Assembly: GCF_025716945.1 (NCBI RefSeq)
Contig: NZ_JAOVZT010000003.1
Location: 85,798 to 149,797 of the forward strand
From: Geodermatophilus sp. YIM 151500
Lineage (GTDB): Bacteria > Actinomycetota > Actinomycetes > Mycobacteriales > Geodermatophilaceae
Direction: 5' to 3'
Length of the DNA: 64,000 nucleotides
A program made the position numbers and the translations under genes. The notes beneath the pieces are model-generated. The model made no database searches. It was not told the DNA's origin and saw only the letters and a list, made by a program, of their open reading frames with translations. Of this stretch, positions 50,461-63,343 are shown one piece after another (within the stretch, counting starts at the first letter, position 1; each line of letters begins with the position of its first letter).

Positions 50461-52524
50461 GTGTCCGACGGCCTGTACGTGACCGGCTGCGAGCCGGCCA
50501 CCGGGAAGTCCGCGGTCGCCCTCGGCCTGTTCGAGCTGCTGGCCCGCCGCGTCGGCCGGCTCGGCGTCTTCCGGCCGGTGGTGCACTCCGTGGACGAGGG
50601 CGACCGGGTCGTCGACCTGCTGCTCCCCCGCGCGCCGGAGCGGCAGCCCTACGAGGCGTCCCTCGGCGTGTCCTACGCCGACCTGCTCGCCGACGAGGAC
50701 CGGGCGCTGTCCGAGATCGTCGCCCGCTACCGGGCGCTGGCCGGGCGCTGCGACCGGGTGCTCGTCGTCGGCAGCGACTTCAGCGAGGCGGGCGCGGCCC
50801 GCGAGCTGGCGCTCAACACCCGGGTCGCGGTCAACCTCGGCCTGCCCGTCGTCGGCGTCGTCTCCGGCGCCGGCCGGACCGCGGCCGAGGTGGTCGCCGC
50901 GGTCGACGGCGGCGCCGCCGCGCTGCGGGCCGCCGGCTGCGACGTGGTCGCGCTGCTCGCCAACCGGGTCGAGCCGGCCGAGCACGCCGCCGTCGGAGAG
51001 GAGCTGCGCGGCCGGGACCTGCCGTCGTTCGCGCTGCCCGCGTCGCCGGTGCTGACCGCGCCCACCATGGGCGAGATCGCCCGGGCCTGCGGTGGCCGGG
51101 TGCTGGTCGGCGACGAGGAGACCCTCGCGCGGGAGACCGCCGGGGTCCTCGTGGCGGCCATGACGGTGCCCAACCTGCTCGACCGGCTGGCCGACGACGT
51201 CGTGGTGATCACCCCGGGCGACCGGGTCGACGTCGTCCTCGGCGTGCTGGCGGCGCACCTGTCCGACGCCCTGCCGCCGCCGGCCGGGCTGGTGCTGACC
51301 GGCGGCATCGAGCCGTCGCCGAGCGTGCTCGAGCTGGTCCGGCGGCTGCCGACGGTCGTCCCGGTCGTGCTGACCGACCAGGACACCTACGCGACGACCA
51401 CCACGGCCGGCACCGTCCCGAGCTGGATCACCGCCGGGTCGGCCCGGAAGATCGACACGGCGCTGGCGCTGTTCGAGGCGCACGTCGACGGCACCGCGCT
51501 GCTCGACCGGGCCGAGATCGCCCGGCCGCGGGCCACCACGCCGCTGATGTTCGAGTACGAGCTGCTCGACCGGGCCCGCGCCGACCGGCGGCACGTCGTG
51601 CTGCCCGAGGGCACCGAGGAGCGGGTGCTCCGGGCGGCCGAGCGGCTGCTGCGCCGCGGCGTGGTCGACCTCACGCTGCTCGGCGACGCCGCCGAGGTCC
51701 GCGCCGCCGCGGCCCGGTCCGGGCTGGACATCGCCGATGCCCGCGTCGTCGACCCGTGCGACCCCGAGCTGCGGGAACGATTCGCCGTCGAGTACGCCCG
51801 TCGGCGGGCGCACCGGGGCGTCACCATGGACGCCGCCCGCGACGTCGTGGTCGACGTGTCCTACTTCGGCACGCTGATGGTCGCCCTCGGCCTGGCCGAC
51901 GGCATGGTCTCCGGCGCCACGCACACCACCGCGCACACCATCCGTCCCGGGCTGGAGCTGCTGCGCTCGCCCGAAGGCGGCGGCCTGGTCTCCAGCGTGT
52001 TCTTCATGTGCCTGGCCGACCGGGTGCTGGTCTACGGCGACTGCGCGGTCAACGTGCACCCCGACGCCGAGCAGCTGGCCGGCATCGCCGTCTCCTCCGC
52101 CGCCACGGCCGCCCGTTTCGGCGTCGAGCCCCGGATCGCGATGCTCTCCTACTCGACCGGCCGGTCCGGCAGCGGCGAGGAGGTCGACCGGGTGCGCGCC
52201 GCGACCGAGCTGGTGCGGCAGCGGGCGCCCCAGCTGTCCGTGGAGGGCCCGATCCAGTACGACGCGGCCGTCGACGCCGGGGTGGCCCGCACCAAGCTGC
52301 CCGACAGCCAGGTCGCCGGCCGGGCGACGGTGTTCGTCTTCCCCGACCTCAACACCGGCAACAACACCTACAAGGCGGTCCAGCGCAGTGCCGGGGCGGT
52401 GGCCGTCGGCCCGGTGCTGCAGGGCATGCGCCGGCCGGTCAACGACCTCTCCCGCGGCGCCACCGTCCAGGACATCGTCAACACGGTCGCGATCACCGCC
52501 GTCCAGGCGCAGGGCCCGCCGTGA
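50461..52524 (+). CDS. pta: Phosphate acetyltransferase, long three-domain form
   Basis: 687 residues. Pta interconverts acetyl-CoA and acetyl phosphate. The N-terminal P-loop-like domain starts VTGCEPATGKSAVALGLFELL, a DRTGG regulatory domain spans about 220-335, and the catalytic PTA domain follows from about 365 with VLPEGTEERVLRAAERLL, MVSGATHTTAHTIRPGLELL, SYSTGRSGSGEEVD and FPDLNTGNNTYKAVQRSAG. The ribosome binding site is GCGGAGG. A TAGTGT at 50411 may be the minus-10 of a leadered promoter. Its stop overlaps ackA by four bases. Confidence 0.96.
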   Translation: MSDGLYVTGCEPATGKSAVALGLFELLARRVGRLGVFRPVVHSVDEGDRVVDLLLPRAPERQPYEASLGVSYADLLADEDRALSEIVARYRALAGRCDRVLVVGSDFSEAGAARELALNTRVAVNLGLPVVGVVSGAGRTAAEVVAAVDGGAAALRAAGCDVVALLANRVEPAEHAAVGEELRGRDLPSFALPASPVLTAPTMGEIARACGGRVLVGDEETLARETAGVLVAAMTVPNLLDRLADDVVVITPGDRVDVVLGVLAAHLSDALPPPAGLVLTGGIEPSPSVLELVRRLPTVVPVVLTDQDTYATTTTAGTVPSWITAGSARKIDTALALFEAHVDGTALLDRAEIARPRATTPLMFEYELLDRARADRRHVVLPEGTEERVLRAAERLLRRGVVDLTLLGDAAEVRAAAARSGLDIADARVVDPCDPELRERFAVEYARRRAHRGVTMDAARDVVVDVSYFGTLMVALGLADGMVSGATHTTAHTIRPGLELLRSPEGGGLVSSVFFMCLADRVLVYGDCAVNVHPDAEQLAGIAVSSAATAARFGVEPRIAMLSYSTGRSGSGEEVDRVRAATELVRQRAPQLSVEGPIQYDAAVDAGVARTKLPDSQVAGRATVFVFPDLNTGNNTYKAVQRSAGAVAVGPVLQGMRRPVNDLSRGATVQDIVNTVAITAVQAQGPP

Positions 52525-53726
52525 GCGGCCGGGTGCTGGTCGTCAACTGCGGGTCGTCCTCGCTGAAGTACCGGCTGGTCGACGTCGACGCCGGCCGGGC
52601 GCTCGCCTGGGGGCTGGCCGAGCGGGTGGGCCAGCCCTCCGGCCGGCTCACCCACCGGCGGGCCGACGGCGACGACGTGCTCGAGGAGGTCGTCGAGGAG
52701 CCGCTGGCCGACCACCGGCAGGCCCTGTCGGCCGTGCTGGCGGCCTTCGACCGGGCCGGGCCCCGGCTGGCCGACGCCGGCCTGGTCGCGGTCGCGCACC
52801 GGGTCGTGCACGGCGGGGACCGGTTCTCCGCGCCGGTCCGCATCGACGACGACGTCGTGCGCGCCGTCCGCGACCTCGCCGCGCTCGCGCCGCTGCACAA
52901 CCCGGTCAACGCCACCGGCATCGAGGTGGCCCGCGCGGCGTTCCCGCACCTGCCGCACGTGGCGGTGTTCGACACCGCGTTCCACCAGACGCTGCCGCCG
53001 CACGCCTACACCTACGCGGTGCCGCCGCAGTGGGCCAGCGAGCACGGGGTCCGGAGGTACGGCTTCCACGGCACCTCGCACGCCTACGTGTCGCGGGCCA
53101 CGGCGGGGCTGCTCGGGCGGCCGGTGGAGGAGACCAACTCCATCGTGCTGCACCTGGGCAACGGCGCGAGCGCCGCAGCGGTCGCCGGGGGGCGCAGCGT
53201 GGAGACCTCCATGGGGCTGACCCCGCTCGAGGGGCTGGTGATGGGCACCCGGTCCGGCGACGTCGACCCGGCCGTCGTCGCCCATCTGCACCGCACCGCG
53301 GGCATGGACCCCGACGACGTCGACCGGGCGCTCAACTCCTCCAGCGGCATGCTCGCCCTGGCCGGGCACAACGATCTGCGCGAGGTGCACCGGCGGATCG
53401 CCGAGGGCGACGAGCGGGCCGGGCTGGCGCTCGAGGTGTTCTGCCACCGGATCCGCAAGTACGTCGGCGCCTACCTCGCGGTGCTCGGCCGCACCGACGC
53501 GATCGCCTTCACCGGTGGCGTCGGGGAGAACGACGCCGTCGTCCGCGCCCGCACCCTGACCGGCCTGGAACGGCTGGGTGTCCGGCTGGACGAGGAGCGC
53601 AACCGGGTGGCCGCGCCCGGGGGTGCGACCGTCTCGGCCGACGGCAGCCCGGTCGCCGTCCTCGTCGTGCCCACCGACGAGGAGCTGGAGATGGCCCGGC
53701 AGACGCTGGAGCTGCTGCACCGATGA
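52521..53726 (+). CDS. ackA: Acetate kinase
   Basis: 401 residues. AckA makes ATP and acetate from acetyl phosphate. The signatures are VVNCGSSSLKYRL (about 7-19), RVVHGGDRF, the FDTAFHQTLPPHAYTYAVP block, GFHGTSHAYV, HLGNGASAAAV, and the late GVGENDAVVR. Overlap with the pta stop as GTGA gives a coupled pta-ackA pair, as in many bacteria. Confidence 0.96.
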   Translation: MSGRVLVVNCGSSSLKYRLVDVDAGRALAWGLAERVGQPSGRLTHRRADGDDVLEEVVEEPLADHRQALSAVLAAFDRAGPRLADAGLVAVAHRVVHGGDRFSAPVRIDDDVVRAVRDLAALAPLHNPVNATGIEVARAAFPHLPHVAVFDTAFHQTLPPHAYTYAVPPQWASEHGVRRYGFHGTSHAYVSRATAGLLGRPVEETNSIVLHLGNGASAAAVAGGRSVETSMGLTPLEGLVMGTRSGDVDPAVVAHLHRTAGMDPDDVDRALNSSSGMLALAGHNDLREVHRRIAEGDERAGLALEVFCHRIRKYVGAYLAVLGRTDAIAFTGGVGENDAVVRARTLTGLERLGVRLDEERNRVAAPGGATVSADGSPVAVLVVPTDEELEMARQTLELLHR

Positions 53727-53832
53727 CTTCCCCGGGCGCCGCCACACCTGGGTCGTGGAGACCCCGCCCGCCGGCTGACGTCCCCGCCCGCTGCCGACCG
53801 GGTGACCCGGTCGGCGGCGGGCCGGGCGGCGG

Positions 53833-57390
<3,558 letters not shown>

Positions 57391-57518
57391 CCGGCCAGGG
57401 TAGTCACCGGTCGCCCGCGGGCGGGCGGGCGCGGACCCGCCGGCCGCCCGCCCCGCACGGGCGAGGCGCCCACCGGGAACGCGCGTCGCAGCGGCGCGGC
57501 CGACGTAGGCTCGCAGAG

Positions 57519-58376
57519 GTGATGGACCCGAAGTCGACTCCCGACGAGCTGCCCACCCTGACCGACCCGGTGGTGGTGGTCGCGTTCGAGGGCTGGAACG
57601 ACGCCGGGGACGCCGCGACCGGGGCCGTCGAGCACCTCGAGCTGATCTGGGACGCCAAGCCGCTGGCCGCGCTGGACCCCGAGGACTACTACGACTTCCA
57701 GGTGAACCGGCCCACCGTGTCGCTGGTCGGCGGCGTCAGCCGGCGCATCGAGTGGCCGACGACCCGCATCTCGGTGGCCCGGCCGCCCGGCAGCGGGCGC
57801 GACGTCGTCCTCGTTCGCGGCATCGAGCCGAACATGCGCTGGCGCGGTTTCTGCGCGGAGCTGATCGACGTCCTGCGCGAACTCGACGTGCAGACCGTGG
57901 TCGCGCTCGGCGCCCTGCTCGCCGACACCCCGCACACCCGGCCGACGCCGGTCACCGGCTCTGCCTACGACCAGGAGTCGGCCCGCCACTACGGGCTGGA
58001 GACCTCCCGCTACGAGGGGCCGACCGGCATCCTCGGCGTCTTCCAGGACGCCTGCGTGCAGGCCGGGCTGCCGGCGGTCAGCTTCTGGGCTGCGGTGCCG
58101 CACTACGTCTCCCAGCCGCCCTCCCCCCGCGCGACCGTGGCGCTGCTGCAGCGCGTCGAGGAGGTCCTCGAGCTGGCGGTCCCGCTGGGCGCGCTGCCCC
58201 AGCAGGCCGAGGACTGGGTGAAGACGGTCGACGAGATGGCCAACGAGGACGCCGAGGTGGTCGAGTACGTGCGCTCGCTGGAGGAGCGCGCCACCGAGGT
58301 CGACCTCTCCGAGGCCAACGGCGACGCGATCGCCCGCGAGTTCGAGCGCTACCTCCGCCGCCGCGGGACGCAGTAG
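57519..58376 (+). CDS. PAC2-family protein
   Basis: 285 residues, the archaeal/actinobacterial proteasome-assembly-chaperone-2-like family (mycobacterial Rv2125). Visible are VVVVAFEGWNDAGDAATGAVEHLE, the YYDFQVNRPTV strand, and LGALLADTPHTRPTPVTGSA. A role in proteasome biology is only suggested by distant homology to eukaryotic PAC2. The C-terminal 60 residues are acidic and helical. TAGGCT at 57506-57511 ends seven bases before the GTG; ATG 57522 is the alternative. Confidence 0.9.
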   Translation: MMDPKSTPDELPTLTDPVVVVAFEGWNDAGDAATGAVEHLELIWDAKPLAALDPEDYYDFQVNRPTVSLVGGVSRRIEWPTTRISVARPPGSGRDVVLVRGIEPNMRWRGFCAELIDVLRELDVQTVVALGALLADTPHTRPTPVTGSAYDQESARHYGLETSRYEGPTGILGVFQDACVQAGLPAVSFWAAVPHYVSQPPSPRATVALLQRVEEVLELAVPLGALPQQAEDWVKTVDEMANEDAEVVEYVRSLEERATEVDLSEANGDAIAREFERYLRRRGTQ

Positions 58377-58380
58377 CACC

Positions 58381-58397
58381 GCGATCCTCCGGATCGC
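58381..58397. terminator. Short hairpin after the PAC2 gene
   Basis: GCGATCC-TCC-GGATCGC, a perfect seven-base stem starting four bases after the stop codon. Confidence 0.55.
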
Positions 58398-58559
58398 ACC
58401 GCGGCCAGGAGCCGTGCCCCGGCTGCGCGGAGCCGATCCCGTCGTTCCTCGGGGGACCCTCCGGGCCCCCACTCGTCACGACACCGCACCGCGGCCACAA
58501 CACTGCGCCGCATCCTCGTCGCACCGCGGGCAGGTGCCGTCCCCCGCTGCGTGGAGCCC
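58396..58559. repeat. Imperfect 39-base direct repeat in the PAC2-dgt gap
   Basis: The unit at 58396-58434 and that at 58521-58559 share GCACCGCGG, CAGG, GCCGT and GCTGCG blocks at about 80 percent identity. The 300-base gap (58377-58675) is otherwise without a gene. Confidence 0.55.
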
Positions 58560-58675
58560 TACCGTGGCACTCCGCCGGGAGGCCTCCGGCCCCCGCGACG
58601 GAGCACGGCCCTCGCAGGGCGGCCCCTCTCGCCCGACGGCGGGTCCCGGATCCCCCGCAGCCCGGTCGCTCGTCG

Positions 58676-59776
58676 TCAGCGATGTCGCAGGAGCGGGCGC
58701 ATCCGCGCGGTGGCGTCGGCGTCGAACAACCGGTCGTGCATCGCCAGGGCGAAGCGGTCGGTCATCCCGGACACGTGGTCGACGACCTGGGTGACCAGGT
58801 CGGCCGCGGGGTCCCGGTAGGACGCCGGGATCTCCTCCGGATGGGCCAGGTGGTGGTCGACCAGCCGGCGGATGACGTCGATCGCCACGTGTCTCTGCCC
58901 GGCGGCGACCTCGGACGCGTAGACCCGCTCGAACATGAACGCCCGCAGCTCGTGCATGGCGGCCAGCTGCTCGGGCGCCATGACCACCGCCGCGCCGTCG
59001 TCCAGGCTGCCCCGGACGACGGCGTCGATCATGGCGCCGACCATCTCGCTGCCCGGCTCGCCGAACGTGGCGCGCGCCCGGGCGGGCAGCTCGTCGGGCC
59101 GGAGCACGCCGGCGCGGACGGCGTCGAGCGCGTCGTGCGACAGGTAGCCGATCCGGTCGGCGTAGCGCACGCACTCGCCCTCCCGCGTGGCCGGCGGCGG
59201 GTCGATCTTCCAGCTGTGCGCCCGGATGCCGTCGCGGACCTCCCAGGTCAGGTTCAGGTGCTCGAGCACCTCGACGATCCGCACGCCCTGGGCGGCGTGG
59301 TGCCAGCCGCCGGGCACGTAGGGCTCCAGCGCGTCCTCGCCGAGGTGGCCGAACGGTGAGTGCCCGAGGTCGTGCCCCAGGGCGATCGCCTCCGCGAGCG
59401 TCTCGTGGAGCCCGAGCGCGCGGGCCAGCGACCGGGCGACCTGGGTGACCTGCAGCGTGTGCGTCAGCCGGGTGACGAAGTGGTCGCCGTCGGGGTTGAG
59501 GAAGACCTGCGTCTTGTGCTTGAGCCGGCGGAAGGCCTTCGCGTGCAGGATCCGGTCGCGGTCGCGCTCGAACGCCGTCCGCAGCGGGTCCTCGGGCTCC
59601 GGGCGGGTCCGGCCGCGGGTCCGGGCCGACCGGGCGGCGGCCGGCGCGAGCGCCTCCTCGGCGCGCTCGCGCGCCGCCCGGTCGCTCAGCCGGAACGCCC
59701 CGCCCTCCGGGGGCCCCGCGTCCGGGGGCCCCGCGTCCGGGGTCCCCGCGTCCGGGGTCCCTGCGTCCGGGGTCAC
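58676..59776 (-). CDS. dgt: Deoxyguanosinetriphosphate triphosphohydrolase-like protein
   Basis: 366 residues. An HD-domain enzyme that hydrolyses dNTPs to the nucleoside and triphosphate. Metal ligands are in FVTRLTHTLQV, GHDLGHSPFGHLGE (His-Asp pair) and the later YADRIGYLSHD. The first 20 residues are PDAG pentapeptide-type repeats coded by a 15-base tandem repeat, and the GTG start lies in the first of them. The start is six bases after the mshC stop, so the two are cotranscribed. Confidence 0.92.
   Translation of the reverse strand: MTPDAGTPDAGTPDAGPPDAGPPEGGAFRLSDRAARERAEEALAPAAARSARTRGRTRPEPEDPLRTAFERDRDRILHAKAFRRLKHKTQVFLNPDGDHFVTRLTHTLQVTQVARSLARALGLHETLAEAIALGHDLGHSPFGHLGEDALEPYVPGGWHHAAQGVRIVEVLEHLNLTWEVRDGIRAHSWKIDPPPATREGECVRYADRIGYLSHDALDAVRAGVLRPDELPARARATFGEPGSEMVGAMIDAVVRGSLDDGAAVVMAPEQLAAMHELRAFMFERVYASEVAAGQRHVAIDVIRRLVDHHLAHPEEIPASYRDPAADLVTQVVDHVSGMTDRFALAMHDRLFDADATARMRPLLRHR
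59707..59776. repeat. 15-base tandem repeat at the dgt start
   Basis: Five units of CCGGGGGCCCCGCGT with variants, coding TPDAG/PPDAG. The array covers the initiation region. Confidence 0.78.
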
Positions 59777-59781
59777 CGCCG

Positions 59782-61086
59782 TCAGCGGGCCGCCGCCCGC
59801 GGGCCCGGGTCGAGCAGCGGCCCGGGCGCGGGCGCCTCGAGCGCCACGCCGAGCAGCGCGTCGACGGCGTCGCGCACCATCGCCGGCGCACCGTCCTCGA
59901 GGTCGTCGGCTCCGTCGTCGGTGTGGAGCGTGCGCTGCGCCCACTCGTCGACCACGGCGATGGCGCCGGGGCTGTCGAGGTCGTCGGACAACCGCTCGCG
60001 CAGACCGTGCAGCACGGCACCCGCAGGTGCCCCGGCGGGCAGCGCGGCCGCCCGGCGCCAGGTGTCCAGCCGGGCCTCGGCCTCGCGCAGCAGCTCCGTC
60101 GTCCAGGCGCGGTCGGTGCGGTAGTGCCCGGCGAGCAGGGCGAGCCGGATGGCCATCGGGTCGACGCCGTCACCGCGCAGCCGCGAGACGAAGACCAGAT
60201 TGCCCTTGCTCTTGCTCATCTTCTCGCCGTCCAGGCCGATCATCGCCGCGTGAACGTAGGCCCGGGCGAAGGGCTTGGTCGCCGTGAGGGCCTCGGCGTG
60301 CACCGCCGAGTACTCGTGGTGCGGGAACACCAGGTCGCTGCCGCCGCCCTGGACGTCGAAGCCCATGCCGATCGTGCCGAGCGCGATGGTGGCGCACTCG
60401 ATGTGCCAGCCGGGCCGGCCGGCCGTTCCGCGGGGGCCGGGCCAGGACGGCTCCCCGTCCCGGGCGCCGCGCCACAGCATGGGGTCGAGCCGGCTGCGCT
60501 TGCCGGCCCGGTCGGGATCACCGCCGCGCTCGGCGAAGAACTCCAGCATGGCGTCCTCGTCGAGCCCCGACTCGCCGCCGAAGCCCGGGGCCTGCGCGAC
60601 GTCGTGGTAGACGTCGCCGGTGCCGTCGTCGAGCACGTAGGCGAGCCCCTCGGCGAGGAGCGTCTCGATGTGCTGCACGATGCGCGGGATCGACTCGACC
60701 GCGCCGACGTAGTCCTCCGGCGGGAGCACGCGCAGCGCCGTCATGTCCTCGCGGAACAGCGCCGTCTCGCGCATGCCCAGGACGATCCAGTCCTCCCCGT
60801 CGCGCTCGGCGCGCTCGAGCAGCGGATCGTCGATGTCGGTGACGTTCTGCACCAGGTGGACGGCGTGCCCGGCGTCCCGCCAGACGCGGTTGACCAGGTC
60901 GAAGGCCAGGTAGGTGGCCGCGTGCCCGAGGTGGGTCGCGTCGTACGGGGTGATGCCGCACACGTACATGCGCGCCGTCCGGCCCGGCGTGGTGGCCACG
61001 ACCTCGCCGCGGGCGGTGTCGTGGAGCTTGAGCGCGGGGCCGGTCCCGGGCAGGGTCGGCAGCAGCGGAGCGGGCCAGGCGAGCAC
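59782..61086 (-). CDS. mshC: L-cysteine:glucosaminyl-inositol ligase, mycothiol synthesis
   Basis: 434 residues, related to cysteinyl-tRNA synthetase. MshC joins cysteine to GlcN-Ins with ATP, the third stage of mycothiol synthesis. The zinc Cys is in [25 protein letters not shown] with the HLGH signature, and [12 protein letters not shown] and the [10 protein letters not shown] signature follow. The shorter C-terminal helical domain, without a tRNA-binding tail, separates MshC from CysS. TAGGCT on the minus strand (61093-61098) ends six bases before the GTG. Confidence 0.95.
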   Translation of the reverse strand: MLAWPAPLLPTLPGTGPALKLHDTARGEVVATTPGRTARMYVCGITPYDATHLGHAATYLAFDLVNRVWRDAGHAVHLVQNVTDIDDPLLERAERDGEDWIVLGMRETALFREDMTALRVLPPEDYVGAVESIPRIVQHIETLLAEGLAYVLDDGTGDVYHDVAQAPGFGGESGLDEDAMLEFFAERGGDPDRAGKRSRLDPMLWRGARDGEPSWPGPRGTAGRPGWHIECATIALGTIGMGFDVQGGGSDLVFPHHEYSAVHAEALTATKPFARAYVHAAMIGLDGEKMSKSKGNLVFVSRLRGDGVDPMAIRLALLAGHYRTDRAWTTELLREAEARLDTWRRAAALPAGAPAGAVLHGLRERLSDDLDSPGAIAVVDEWAQRTLHTDDGADDLEDGAPAMVRDAVDALLGVALEAPAPGPLLDPGPRAAAR

Positions 61087-61142
61087 GGCACGAGCCTAGA
61101 TCGGGGGCGGACCCGTCCCGGGGTCGGTCCGGAGGAGGAACG

Positions 61143-61859
61143 ATGCTTGTCGAGGAGTACCTGCCGGCCCTCGAGCGCGCCAACAGGCGCTTCGCCGACG
61201 CCGCGGCCGAGGCGGTGCTGGGCTCGGGATGGGGCGCGCCGGTGCCCGGCTGCCCCGGCTGGCGGCTGGCCGACCTGATCTGGCACCTGTCCGAGGTGCA
61301 GCACTTCTGGGCCTGGGTGGTCCGCACCCGTGCGCCCGATCCGTCGACCTACGTCGACCCCCGACGCCCCGGCGACGACGAGCTCCTCGGCGCGATGGCC
61401 GCGCACGCCGCCGAGCTGGAGACGGTGCTCGCCGGCGCCGACCCGGTCGAGCGGGTGTGGACCTGGGCACCGCAGCAGGACGTCGCCTTCGTGCTGCGCC
61501 GCCAGACGCACGAGGCGACGGTGCACACGGTCGACGTGGAGCAGGTGCTCGGCGCCGTCCGGCCCATCCCGACGACGCTGGCGATGGACGGGATCGACGA
61601 GTGGCTGGACGTGATGGTGCCCGGCGCGCTGCCCGACGGCCCGCCGCCGTACGCCCACCCGGTCGTGCTGCACGCCGTCGACGCCGACGCCGAGCGCACC
61701 CTCTTCCCGAGCAGCCAGCCCTTCCCCATCGCCGCGCTGACCGGCACGGCCGGTGACCTCCTGCTCGCCCTGTGGCGCCGGGTTCCGCTGGAGGTGCTCA
61801 CGGTGGACGGCGACGGGCTCCAGGCCGCCGCGATGATCGACCTCGTCAAGCTCGACTAG
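61143..61859 (+). CDS. Maleylpyruvate isomerase-family mycothiol-dependent enzyme
   Basis: 238 residues. The DinB-like N-terminal domain carries the metal His in LIWHLSEVQHFWAWVV (about 41-56) and the pair in QTHEATVHTVD. The C-terminal domain resembles SCP2-like MDMPI_C. Members conjugate or isomerise substrates with mycothiol, which fits its position divergent from mshC. The substrate is unknown. GGAGGAAC precedes the ATG. Confidence 0.88.
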   Translation: MLVEEYLPALERANRRFADAAAEAVLGSGWGAPVPGCPGWRLADLIWHLSEVQHFWAWVVRTRAPDPSTYVDPRRPGDDELLGAMAAHAAELETVLAGADPVERVWTWAPQQDVAFVLRRQTHEATVHTVDVEQVLGAVRPIPTTLAMDGIDEWLDVMVPGALPDGPPPYAHPVVLHAVDADAERTLFPSSQPFPIAALTGTAGDLLLALWRRVPLEVLTVDGDGLQAAAMIDLVKLD

Positions 61860-61997
61860 GTCGTCGCACGACGGCCGGGGCGGACGTGCCGCTCCGGCGC
61901 CGGACGGTTCCGCCGGAGCGCTGGCCTCGTGGCCTCCCCGTGCCCGGCCCGGGGATCGCGCTCCGCGCGCGCCCGGGCCGGGCGCGTACTCGCGCCT

Positions 61998-62036
61998 CCC
62001 TGTGCTCTGCGTGCGTCACGCACTCACAGCACGGGG
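61998..62036. repeat. Dispersed hairpin element, copy B
   Basis: 39 bases beginning CCCTGTGCTCTGCGTGCG, folding GTGCT.TG.GTGCG against CGCAC.CA.AGCAC. Copy A at 33031 keeps the stem. This copy lies between convergent genes and could end both transcripts. Confidence 0.7.
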
Positions 62037-62135
62037 ACGGTGGAGTCCACCCCCAGGGCCCCTGCGAGCCGGCTCCGCAGCTCGGCAGCAGGGCCGCACC
62101 GCAGCGCGCAGGACGCTCGTTCGTGCCGGCGGCGG

Positions 62136-62522
62136 TCAGGGCCACGAGGTCGCGTGGCGCTCGAAGTCCGCGCCGGTCTGGACGCCGACGACGCAGAAGA
62201 CCAGCCCGGCGGGGTCGGTCATCTGCCAGAACGAGCCCATGTCGGCCAGCCGTACCGCGCCCAGCGCCTCCAACCGGGCCACCTCGGCGGGGACGTCGTC
62301 GGTCTCGATGTCGACGTGCCACCGCGGTGGCGTGCCGGCGCCGGTGCGCTGCACCTCCAGGTGGAAGCCGTCGGCGAAGGTCCCGAGGGAGAGCCAGTCG
62401 TCGTCGGAGGGGTCGGGCGTGACCGGGTGCCCGGTGGCCGCGGACCAGAACCCGGTGCCGGCGACGTGGTGCTCCGGTGGCAGGTCGAGCAGCAGGATCG
62501 CCAGCCGGGACCGGTGCGCCAT
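62136..62522 (-). CDS. VOC-family protein
   Basis: 128 residues. The glyoxalase-like pattern is LLDLPPEHHVAGTGFWSAATG near the start, a central WHVDIETDDVPAEVARLEALGA, and a closing FWQMTDPAGLVFCVVG. This is the common actinobacterial 'glyoxalase-like' subtype with unknown substrate. TAGCCT on the minus strand (62531-62536) ends eight bases before the ATG. Confidence 0.85.
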   Translation of the reverse strand: MAHRSRLAILLLDLPPEHHVAGTGFWSAATGHPVTPDPSDDDWLSLGTFADGFHLEVQRTGAGTPPRWHVDIETDDVPAEVARLEALGAVRLADMGSFWQMTDPAGLVFCVVGVQTGADFERHATSWP

Positions 62523-62568
62523 GGCCGGGGAGGCTAGCCAGCCGCGGCGCCCAGCGTGATGACGTGGC

Positions 62569-63330
62569 TCAGAACGGCGGCCAGGGCAGGGCGGGCCAGT
62601 CCCCGCTCGGCTGTGGGTGCACCCGGGTGCGCAGCAGCTCGGCGACCCGCTGCTGCGTGCACCGCACCTCCCGGCGGGTCAGGTGCTCGTGCAGCTGATC
62701 CCCCAGCTCGCCGCGCAGCTGGTCACCGAGGCGCTCCAGCGCCTCGACCGCGTCGTCCGGGAGCGGCGTGCCCGCCCACCGCCACAGCAGGGTCCGCAGC
62801 TTGGGTTCGATGGAGAAGCAGATGCCGTGGTCGACGCCGTACACGTGCCCCGCCGGTGTCGGGATGATGTGCCCGCCCTTCCGGTCGGCGTTGTTCACGA
62901 CCGCGTCGAACACCGCCATCCGGCGCAGCGCCGGGACGTCGCGGCGCACGAAGGCGGGCAGGTCGACGGATTCGTCGCCGTCGACCCACAGCTGCACCAT
63001 CCCCGGCCCGAAGGGACCCTCGCGCAGCACGGTGGGCGGCACGATCCGCCAGCCCGTCGCCTCCGACACCAGGAAGGCGCTCACCTCGCGGCCGGCGAGG
63101 GTGCCGTCGGGGAAGTCCCAGAGCGGCCGCTCCCCCGCGACCGGCTTGTAGACGCACTCGGCGGCCAGGTCCGCCGTGCGGACCACGCCGAACAGCGTGA
63201 CGTTCGACGCGTCGAGCAGACGCCCCTCGAGGTCGATCTCGCCCTCGCGCAGCAGGCGGTCGGCCTCCGCGTCGTCCGCCGGGGCGGGCAGGTCGGCGCC
63301 CCGCCCCTCCTCCGCCAACGGTTCGCTCAT
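62569..63330 (-). CDS. SCO1664-family protein, phosphatidylinositol-kinase-like fold
   Basis: 253 residues. The family has a kinase-like core. Visible are ECVYKPVAGERPLWDFP with the candidate ATP-binding Lys (about 60-76), VFDAVVNNADRKGGHII (catalytic-loop-like Asp and Asn) and VYGVDHGICFS (DxG-like). No substrate is known. The start is 13 bases after the DUF3090 stop, in a two-gene unit that matches an actinobacterial cluster near mshC. Confidence 0.88.
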   Translation of the reverse strand: MSEPLAEEGRGADLPAPADDAEADRLLREGEIDLEGRLLDASNVTLFGVVRTADLAAECVYKPVAGERPLWDFPDGTLAGREVSAFLVSEATGWRIVPPTVLREGPFGPGMVQLWVDGDESVDLPAFVRRDVPALRRMAVFDAVVNNADRKGGHIIPTPAGHVYGVDHGICFSIEPKLRTLLWRWAGTPLPDDAVEALERLGDQLRGELGDQLHEHLTRREVRCTQQRVAELLRTRVHPQPSGDWPALPWPPF

Positions 63331-63343
63331 CGAGGCGCCGCGG

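Noticed and set aside
57391..57518. Cobalamin riboswitch upstream of metH or in front of kamD
   Set aside because: The spaces are too short and lack the B12-box; metH appears to start leaderless.
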